Shown here: piece by piece, positions 1 through 3,445 of the stretch
Layout: every line of letters starts with the position of its first letter
How positions within the stretch are numbered: the first letter of the stretch is position 1
Source of the DNA: Candidatus Aenigmatarchaeota archaeon
GTDB lineage: Archaea > Aenigmatarchaeota > Aenigmatarchaeia > QMZP01
NCBI GenBank assembly: GCA_016202725.1
Contig: JACQOD010000066.1
Coordinates: 1-6,250 of the forward strand
DNA length: 6,250 nucleotides
Direction of reading: 5' to 3'
Made by a program: the position numbers and the translations under genes
Notes under the pieces: model-generated
Told to the model about the DNA's origin: nothing
What the model saw: only the letters and a program-made list of their open reading frames with translations
The model's database searches: none

Positions 1-2
1 CA

Positions 3-107
3 AGAGTCTTTAAGCTGAAGATGGAGAAGAATTGGGTCCTGTCAGAAATACCTAAAACGTCGAGAATGCTCATTGAAAAATTGGATATTGGCAAACATAT
101 TACGTAA
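3..107 (+). CDS. 3' end of an unidentified protein (partial at left edge)
   Basis: The third forward frame is open from the window edge to a TAA at 105-107 and encodes 34 residues that end in LDIGKHIT. The other two forward frames stop within the first 20 bases. The peptide mixes charged and hydrophobic residues (KLKMEKNWVLSEIPK...) in a way that looks like a real protein C-terminus rather than noise. I do not recognise a family. The DNA is much more AT-rich (about 37% GC over bases 1-120) than what follows, so the gene may have a different history from its neighbours. The piece is short, and an open frame of this length in AT-rich DNA could still arise by chance. Confidence 0.4.
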   Translation, partial: RVFKLKMEKNWVLSEIPKTSRMLIEKLDIGKHIT

Positions 108-224
108 AAAAGGAGGAGTTACGGGTTAACGTATCTGGCTGCCCTATCGCTGACCTGGACCCATCCGGAGAACTGTTGTTGCAGCCCCCTCCCGGACGGT
201 GGGCGACCCGCTTGACCGCGCCGT

Positions 225-233
225 GCTTTTTAT
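225..233 (+). promoter_or_regulatory. TATA-box promoter of the lipoprotein gene
   Basis: GCTTTTTAT is centred about 24 nt upstream of the ATG at 254 and about 27 nt upstream of the ATG at 257. This is the archaeal TATA-to-start distance, so the transcript would begin at or beside the start codon. The box has the same GC-plus-T-run form as those of vapB and the methyltransferase. It also lies inside any longer reading frame that starts upstream, which argues against such a start. Confidence 0.55.
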
Positions 234-253
234 GGCAGGGCTACAACCAGAGG

Positions 254-1504
254 ATGATGCACCCGCGCGCCTGCCTTCCCGTCCTGTTGCTCCTCCCCCT
301 CCTGCTCAGCGGCTGCACCCAGGCCCCTCCCGCGGGCCAGGGCGGCGCGCCGCCGGATGAGCCGTCGCCCCCTGGTCCGGCCGTCCCGCCCGGGGATGGG
401 CGTGCAGGCACGGAACCCGGGGAACCCGCCCCGCCCGAAGGGCAAGCGCCTCCTGATGAGCCTGTCCAGGCCCTTTCGTCGTTCAGGACCAGCCCGGAGA
501 TCCCCAGCGAGGCCGAGCGCGCCACCCTTCCGCCCTGCGGGCTGACCCCCTTCTCACTCCCACCCGTGGACCTCGCCCAGGTCACGTCCATCACCCCCCT
601 CGGCAGCCTCGGCCCGCCCGGGCACACCTTCCCCACCGAGCATTCCTTCATCCACTTCCAGCCGGGAGGAACAAGCACGACGACCTACCCCCTGGCCGCG
701 CCTGCGGACATCTTCATCACCCAGATCGCCCAGCAATTCGGGATCACCCAGGACCCGGAAGATAGCACGATATTCTTCGCCGTGTGCCAGGATGTGGTGG
801 GCTACTTCAACCACGTGAAGGCCCTCTCCCCGGCCCTGGAGCAGATCGTGCGGGACTCGGGCTGCGCAGGCAAGCCCCACTTCGGGCCCAATGCCTGCAT
901 GATCCAGGTGCTGGAGTTCGTGCCTGCGGGCGCCGCCCTCGGAGAGGTGGGCAGGCTGCAGGGCAACTTCGACTTCGGGCTTCTCGACCTGCGGATCACC
1001 CACCCCTACGCCAACCCCGCCCGGTACGGCGGGAGGAGCGCGCACATCGAATGCCCCTATGCATACTATCCCCCCACCCTGCGGGAGCAGTTCTTTGGCC
1101 TGATTGCCCGAAACGACCCCCGGCAGTGCGGCACGAGCTTCCAGGACGTGCCAGGGACCCTGCAGGGCAACTGGTTCTTCTCGGAAACCACGGACCCGAT
1201 CGCCCAGTGGGAGTACTACCTGGCGTTCGTGCCGGACAACGAGGATCCCGCGACCCTGGTCGTGTCGATCGGGGGCGTCATTGCGGACCCCCAGAAGATC
1301 GCGTTTGCCCCCCAGTCCTCGGGCGCGGTGAACCGCGCCTTCGCCCAGGTCTCTCCTGGATCCGCGATCCACTGCTACCAGGGAGAGGGGACAGGGAAGG
1401 TGCTCGTGCGCCTGGATTCCCCGACCAGCCTCGCGATCGAGTACCGGGAGGGAAGCTGCGGAGCCATGGAAGCGTTCTCGGCTCCCGCAACGTATATGCG
1501 GTAG
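254..1504 (+). CDS. Secreted lipoprotein with a probable degenerate M23/LytM-like domain
   Basis: The protein has 416 residues from the ATG at 254. A second ATG at 257 is equally possible. Residues 1-20 form a hydrophobic signal peptide ending in a lipobox, LLSGC, with lipidation expected on Cys21. Residues 22-75 are a Pro/Gly/Glu-rich stalk in which APPDEP occurs twice (32-37 and 65-70). The folded part starts near residue 93. GPPGHTFPTEHSF (120-132), YPLAAPADIFITQI (145-158) and VVGYFNHVKALSP (181-193) resemble, in order, the first-histidine, 'APADG' and 'YxHL' elements of M23/LytM-like domains, but the usual HxxxD and HxH zinc ligands are not intact. Catalysis is therefore doubtful and a binding or structural role is more likely. 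Eight cysteines after Cys21 (95, 178, 204, 215, 267, 292, 374, 402) suit disulfides outside the membrane. The C-terminal half (about 220-416) is unrecognised. The frame stays open upstream to a TTG at 176, but the signal peptide and the TATA box at 225 favour 254. The gene appears monocistronic. Confidence 0.85.
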   Translation: MMHPRACLPVLLLLPLLLSGCTQAPPAGQGGAPPDEPSPPGPAVPPGDGRAGTEPGEPAPPEGQAPPDEPVQALSSFRTSPEIPSEAERATLPPCGLTPFSLPPVDLAQVTSITPLGSLGPPGHTFPTEHSFIHFQPGGTSTTTYPLAAPADIFITQIAQQFGITQDPEDSTIFFAVCQDVVGYFNHVKALSPALEQIVRDSGCAGKPHFGPNACMIQVLEFVPAGAALGEVGRLQGNFDFGLLDLRITHPYANPARYGGRSAHIECPYAYYPPTLREQFFGLIARNDPRQCGTSFQDVPGTLQGNWFFSETTDPIAQWEYYLAFVPDNEDPATLVVSIGGVIADPQKIAFAPQSSGAVNRAFAQVSPGSAIHCYQGEGTGKVLVRLDSPTSLAIEYREGSCGAMEAFSAPATYMR

Positions 1505-1563
1505 CGCCGCGTTCCTTTGCAGGGATGGAGAGGGGACGCCCTGGCGGCCACCTGCTCCCGATA

Positions 1564-1572
1564 GCTTTTTAA
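1564..1572 (+). promoter_or_regulatory. TATA-box promoter of vapBC module 1
   Basis: GCTTTTTAA is centred 26 nt upstream of the A of the vapB1 ATG (1595), which places the predicted transcription start on the start codon (leaderless mRNA). No Shine-Dalgarno sequence lies where it could serve vapB1. The same box at the same distance precedes vapB2. Confidence 0.75.
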
Positions 1573-1574
1573 GG

Positions 1575-1595
1575 AAGGATATCCTTGTATATACA
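1575..1595 (+). promoter_or_regulatory. Probable VapB operator: two palindromes one helical turn apart
   Basis: AAGGATATCCTT (1575-1586) and TGTATATACA (1586-1595) are both perfect palindromes. Their centres are 10 bp apart, so they lie on the same face of the helix, between the TATA box and the start codon. Ribbon-helix-helix antitoxins commonly bind such paired sites to repress their own operon. The second palindrome is conserved exactly at vapB2 and the first only in part. The operator role is inferred. Confidence 0.6.
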
Positions 1596-1840
1596 TGGAA
1601 CGGCTCATCCGCAACGTGAAGAAAGAGGTCTGGAAGGAATTGCGGAGCGAAGCTATCCGCCATGAGATGCGCATGGGAGAGTTCTTGGACGTGCTGCTCC
1701 GCGAGCACCGGGAACGCGGACATGAACGCGGATGGGATGCGATCTTCTCCCGCAAGCGGCGAATGCTGACGGACAAGGAGGCGGAGGAAATGCGGCGCAT
1801 ACTGGGCATATTCGAGCGTCCGGGAGGGTTTGAAGAATGA
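1595..1840 (+). CDS. vapB: VapB-type antitoxin, ribbon-helix-helix (module 1)
   Basis: The protein has 81 residues. The pattern fits a ribbon-helix-helix DNA-binding domain: strand ERLIRNV (2-8), a first helix over about 9-24 (KKEVWKELRSEAIRH), and a second helix over about 27-40 (MGEFLDVLLREH). The charged C-terminal half (about 41-81) would be the part that wraps and neutralises the cognate toxin. The gene overlaps the start of the PIN-domain gene by 4 nt (ATGA), the classic antitoxin-toxin arrangement. It is about 50% identical to the antitoxin of module 2, and residues 3-11 (RLIRNVKKE) are the same in both. The start is set by the TATA box 26 nt upstream and by alignment with module 2. 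Autoregulation through the palindromes at the start site is likely. Assignment to VapB rests on the domain pattern and the toxin partner. Confidence 0.87.
   Translation: MERLIRNVKKEVWKELRSEAIRHEMRMGEFLDVLLREHRERGHERGWDAIFSRKRRMLTDKEAEEMRRILGIFERPGGFEE
1822..1828 (+). promoter_or_regulatory. Shine-Dalgarno sequence for vapC1
   Basis: GGGAGGG inside the end of vapB1 lies 8 nt before the vapC1 ATG at 1837. It lets the downstream gene of an otherwise leaderless mRNA start translation internally, in line with the general archaeal pattern. Confidence 0.55.
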
Positions 1841-2226
1841 TTGTCCTGGACACGGATGTGCTGATTGAACTGGAACGTGAAAACGAGCAGGCCTGGGAGG
1901 GGTTGAACCGCCTCCGGCAAGCGCAGGTTGAGCCTGCTGTCATTACCGCACCGGTGTTTGCCGAATCACTCTTCGGTTTTATCGTCAAGGGACGACGGCA
2001 GGAGGGGGAAGATTTCCTCAGCGCGTTCCCGGTTATCCCCTTCGAACAGGAAAGCGCGGCGCGCTTTGCTGAGCTGCGGCATGCCCTTGAGAAGCGGGGC
2101 ACGCCTATCCCCCTCTTTGATGTACTCACTGCGAGTTCAGTGCTCGCTGCAGGAGGCACATTACTCAGCAGGGACCGCCACTTTGCGCAGGTTCCCGGAT
2201 TGCGCCTCATCCGCCCTTCGTGGTAA
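1837..2226 (+). CDS. vapC: VapC toxin, PIN-domain ribonuclease (module 1)
   Basis: The protein has 129 residues, the normal length for a single PIN domain. The four acidic residues that hold the catalytic metal ions can be placed: Asp5 in IVLDTDVLIELE, Glu43 in FAESLFG, Asp95 in PLFDVLTAS, and Asp113 in SRDRHFAQVPGL. The ending RDRHFxxxPGLxLI is a common VapC signature. VapC proteins are Mg/Mn-dependent endoribonucleases that cut tRNAs or rRNA when freed from VapB. The target here cannot be read from the sequence. All catalytic residues are present, so the toxin should be active. The gene is cotranscribed with vapB1, overlapping it by 4 nt. It is roughly 40% identical to the toxin of module 2, with the first catalytic pair at identical positions. 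The local base composition (about 60% GC) is a little below that of the flanking genes. Confidence 0.92.
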   Translation: MIVLDTDVLIELERENEQAWEGLNRLRQAQVEPAVITAPVFAESLFGFIVKGRRQEGEDFLSAFPVIPFEQESAARFAELRHALEKRGTPIPLFDVLTASSVLAAGGTLLSRDRHFAQVPGLRLIRPSW

Positions 2227-2483
2227 TCGCGTATGGTGTAGCTCCTTTGACCGCGCGTGTCCCTTGCTTCCGGTTTCCATGCTTTCTCTCTTTTGAAAGC
2301 CGATGGCGGGCGTTGGGCGGCTAAGGGGTTATCGCAAAATAACTTGAACCGTATGCAAGATTTCGGACGAGGGGATGAGGTCATTGAGCGTCCGGAGGCG
2401 TTCGCTTATCCGCAATGGAATTGCATCATCAGCTCGGGGAAATAGGCCGTTTATTTTGGGGCAAGGCCTAAACACGTACCGCG
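2227..2483. other. Spacer between vapC1 and the methyltransferase remnant
   Basis: About 257 bases without a convincing gene. A pyrimidine-rich stretch after vapC1 includes a hairpin (GCTTTC 2281-2286, GAAAGC 2295-2300) with T-runs in its loop. Other small inverted repeats are GCAAT/ATTGC (2412-2416, 2420-2424) and TAGGCC/GGCCTA (2443-2448, 2465-2470). GC content falls to about 47% near 2401-2460. A short open frame at 2257-2445 has no promoter at the right distance and no recognisable protein. No tRNA, CRISPR repeat or transposase remnant was seen. It may be the decayed flank of an earlier insertion. Confidence 0.5.
2263..2300 (+). terminator. Possible terminator after vapBC module 1
   Basis: This T/C-rich tract (CCTTGCTTCC, then CTTTCTCTCTTTT) ends in a 6-bp hairpin, 37-74 nt after the vapC1 stop codon. 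Archaeal termination relies mainly on T-rich tracts on the coding strand, which this partly offers. No long uninterrupted T-run is present, so support is weak. Confidence 0.3.
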
Positions 2484-2490
2484 CTTTTAT
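2484..2490 (+). promoter_or_regulatory. Duplicate copy of the methyltransferase promoter
   Basis: CTTTTAT, within GCTTTTATC, is centred about 25 nt before the ATG of the broken methyltransferase copy (2512). The same 9-mer sits at the same distance before the complete gene (3303-3311), so the duplication took the promoter as well as coding sequence. It may still be active and would produce a leaderless transcript that runs into vapBC module 2. Confidence 0.5.
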
Positions 2491-2511
2491 CGCTCAACCC
2501 CTTTCAACCAT

Positions 2512-2646
2512 ATGGACCCTCCCCGCGCGTTCCTGGAGCGCTACCTCCCCCTGGTGGACGATCCTGCAGCCTTCCAGGACAGCCTCCAGCAGCGGCCGCC
2601 GAAGAACTTCCGCGTGAACACCCTAGCGGCCACCTGCTCCCGATAG
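2512..2646 (+). pseudogene. 5' fragment of the NSUN/RsmF-type RNA methyltransferase gene
   Basis: Codons 1-38 match the start of the complete methyltransferase at 3333. At protein level 33 of 38 residues are identical (shared core AFLERYLPLVDDPAAFQDSL), and 95 of the first 111 bases are identical, including an unbroken run of 38 bases (2548-2585 versus 3369-3406). After NTL the frame leaves the homology, adds AATCSR and stops at TAG 2644-2646, just before the TATA box of vapB2. All S-adenosylmethionine-binding and catalytic motifs are missing, so no enzyme can result. A promoter and ATG remain, so a 44-residue peptide could still be made. Of the substitutions, five codons change the amino acid and six are silent. 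The fragment is therefore not a fresh copy: it is either an old duplication or came from a related strain. The junction lies at CCCT, which is also present at both flanking sequences. Confidence 0.85.
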
Positions 2647-2654
2647 CTTTTTAA
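2646..2654 (+). promoter_or_regulatory. TATA-box promoter of vapBC module 2
   Basis: GCTTTTTAA is centred 26 nt before the vapB2 ATG (2677), identical in sequence and spacing to module 1. It predicts a leaderless mRNA. It begins at the last base of the TAG that ends the methyltransferase fragment. Confidence 0.75.
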
Positions 2655-2667
2655 AGGATGATATACT

Positions 2668-2677
2668 TGTATATACA
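2668..2677 (+). promoter_or_regulatory. Probable VapB operator palindrome (module 2)
   Basis: TGTATATACA is a perfect 10-bp palindrome that covers the predicted transcription start and the A of the ATG. It is identical in sequence and position to that of module 1. The upstream palindrome seen in module 1 is degenerate here (GATGATATACTT at 2657-2668). Occupation by an antitoxin dimer would block both initiation and early elongation. The role is inferred. Confidence 0.6.
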
Positions 2678-2916
2678 TGGACCGGCTCATTCGGAATGTG
2701 AAAAAGGAGGAGTGGAAAACCCTGAAGGTAGAAGCAGCGCGCCATGGCTTGCCGATTGCCGCATTCCTCGGGCATCTCCTGGAGGAACACCGGGACCGCC
2801 CGGAAGGAAGGGGCTGGGAAGCCATTCGCAACAGCAAGCGGATATTCACGGATGCGGAGGCAAAGGAAATGAAGAAGGCTGCCGCTGCGTTCGAGAAGAT
2901 TGAGGAGGAGGAATAA
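2677..2916 (+). CDS. vapB: VapB-type antitoxin, ribbon-helix-helix (module 2)
   Basis: The protein has 79 residues. The strand DRLIRNV (2-8) is followed by helix KKEEWKTLKVEAARHG (9-24) and a second helix over about 27-40 (IAAFLGHLLEEHRD), the ribbon-helix-helix pattern. The C-terminal tail is strongly charged and ends in EKIEEEE. About half the residues match the module 1 antitoxin. Identity is concentrated in the DNA-reading strand and in RGW.AI and TD.EA.EM around residues 45-66, while the last 15 residues differ. The stop codon shares one base with the toxin start (TAATG), so the two genes are translationally coupled. The start is supported by the TATA box 26 nt upstream and by the matching start of module 1. 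Because operator and DNA-contacting strand are the same in both modules, each antitoxin may repress the other's promoter (inference). Confidence 0.87.
   Translation: MDRLIRNVKKEEWKTLKVEAARHGLPIAAFLGHLLEEHRDRPEGRGWEAIRNSKRIFTDAEAKEMKKAAAAFEKIEEEE
2902..2911 (+). promoter_or_regulatory. Strong Shine-Dalgarno sequence for vapC2
   Basis: GAGGAGGAGG contains two overlapping GGAGG cores, 4 and 7 nt before the vapC2 ATG at 2916. It also encodes the Glu-rich end of the antitoxin. It is closer and more extensive than the site before vapC1, which may raise toxin translation relative to module 1. Confidence 0.6.
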
Positions 2917-3299
2917 TGCTGATCCTCGATACCACTATCCTCATTGCGCTGGAACGGGAACATACCGCCGTCCGCAATCGCCTTCTTGCGCTGCAGCAAG
3001 AGGATCCCGCAGATCCCGCCATCACGACTGCCGTGATGGGAGAGTTCCTCGCGGGAGCGGCGGAAGGAAAGGAGCGGCAAGCCCGGGCCTTTGTCGAGCC
3101 ATATACCCTGATCCCCTTTGATCGCAGGAGCGCCCTCTTCTTTGGCGCGGTGAGTGCGACGCTTCGCAAGCAGGGTGCGTCCATTCCTTCGATGGACCTG
3201 GTGACGGCAAGCTGCGCCTTGGCCGCCGGGGGCACCGTCGTGACCGCAGACCGTCATTTCGCGCGCATTCCTGGCCTCCGCACCATCATCGTCGAGTAA
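2916..3299 (+). CDS. vapC: VapC toxin, PIN-domain ribonuclease (module 2)
   Basis: The protein has 127 residues and forms one complete PIN domain. The catalytic acidic residues are Asp5 (LILDTTILIALE), Glu43 (VMGEFLAG), Asp94 (PSMDLVTAS) and Asp112 (TADRHFARIPGL), so the metal site looks intact. As a VapC it is expected to be a sequence- or structure-specific endoribonuclease held inactive by the adjacent antitoxin. The RNA target is unknown. It aligns with the toxin of module 1 almost without gaps, at about 40% identity, too far apart for a recent duplication. The gene ends 33 nt before the methyltransferase start, so the methyltransferase promoter lies immediately behind it. Readthrough from vapBC2 into the methyltransferase is possible. 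Confidence 0.92.
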   Translation: MLILDTTILIALEREHTAVRNRLLALQQEDPADPAITTAVMGEFLAGAAEGKERQARAFVEPYTLIPFDRRSALFFGAVSATLRKQGASIPSMDLVTASCALAAGGTVVTADRHFARIPGLRTIIVE

Positions 3300-3302
3300 G
3301 CT

Positions 3303-3310
3303 GCTTTTAT
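3303..3310 (+). promoter_or_regulatory. TATA-box promoter of the methyltransferase gene
   Basis: GCTTTTAT, only a few bases after the vapC2 stop codon, is centred about 25-26 nt before the ATG at 3333, giving a predicted leaderless mRNA. The same element precedes the broken copy at 2483. This suggests the gene has its own promoter and does not depend on vapBC2. Confidence 0.65.
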
Positions 3311-3332
3311 CTCCAATGACCCCCACTTCGTC

Positions 3333-3445
3333 ATGGACCTCCCCCCTGCCTTCCTGGAGCGCTACCTGCCCCTGGTGGACGATCCTGCAGCCTTCCAGGA
3401 CAGCCTACAGGAGAAGCCCCCAAAGTCGTTCCGGGTGAACACCCT
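3333..3445 (+). repeat. 5' end of the methyltransferase gene, present twice in direct orientation
   Basis: This segment matches 2512-2624 (95 of the first 111 bases identical). It contains an exact run of 38 bases at 3369-3406. The two copies are in direct orientation and bracket vapBC module 2, so recombination between them would delete the module and restore one intact methyltransferase gene. Confidence 0.85.

Larger units (their letters stand above)
1539..1597 (+). repeat. Control-region repeat, copy 1 (upstream of vapB1)
   Basis: This segment aligns without gaps to 2621-2679, at a constant offset of 1082 bases. Bases 1544-1572 match 2626-2654 exactly (29 nt, ending in the TATA box GCTTTTTAA). 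The remainder, through the ATG, differs at only five positions in all. Weaker similarity may reach a few bases further left (GACGCCCT here, GAACACCCT in copy 2). The repeat covers sequence upstream of the promoter, the TATA box, the operator palindrome and the start codon, whereas the genes downstream have diverged strongly. Confidence 0.9.
2621..2679 (+). repeat. Control-region repeat, copy 2 (upstream of vapB2)
   Basis: This is the partner of 1539-1597. Bases 2626-2654 are identical to 1544-1572, followed by a gap-free match through the ATG with four mismatches upstream of the palindrome TGTATATACA. In this copy the left end runs directly into the methyltransferase fragment at AACACCCT. Confidence 0.9.

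Noticed and set aside
110..117. AAGGAGGA as a ribosome binding site
   Set aside because: No ATG, GTG or usable TTG follows within 5-12 nt, and first genes here appear to be leaderless.
176..253. Upstream extension of the lipoprotein gene to a TTG at 176
   Set aside because: It would bury the signal peptide 26 residues inside the protein and place the TATA box at 225 within the gene. The ATG at 254/257 fits both the lipobox and the promoter spacing.
784..1572. Plus-strand reading frame of 262 codons in another frame of the lipoprotein gene
   Set aside because: Its translation is Arg/Gly/Pro-rich, as expected from frame-shifted GC-rich DNA, while the overlapping frame has a signal peptide and ordered motifs.
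554..1723. Long minus-strand reading frame opposite the lipoprotein and vapB1
   Set aside because: It is an antisense frame of GC-rich coding DNA. It spans two unrelated plus-strand genes and shows no recognisable motifs.
2257..2445. Possible small gene of 62 codons in the spacer after vapC1
   Set aside because: There is no TATA box at the local spacing, no Shine-Dalgarno sequence and no recognisable protein; the length is easily reached by chance.
2443..2470. Inverted repeat TAGGCC/GGCCTA as an attachment site or small RNA
   Set aside because: The arms are 6 bp around a 16-nt loop, which is within chance expectation, and no integrase gene or RNA-family motif accompanies them.
1539..2679. 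CRISPR or insertion-sequence interpretation of the repeated segments
   Set aside because: There are only two long copies, no regularly spaced short repeats, no terminal inverted repeats with target duplications, and no transposase or integrase in the window.
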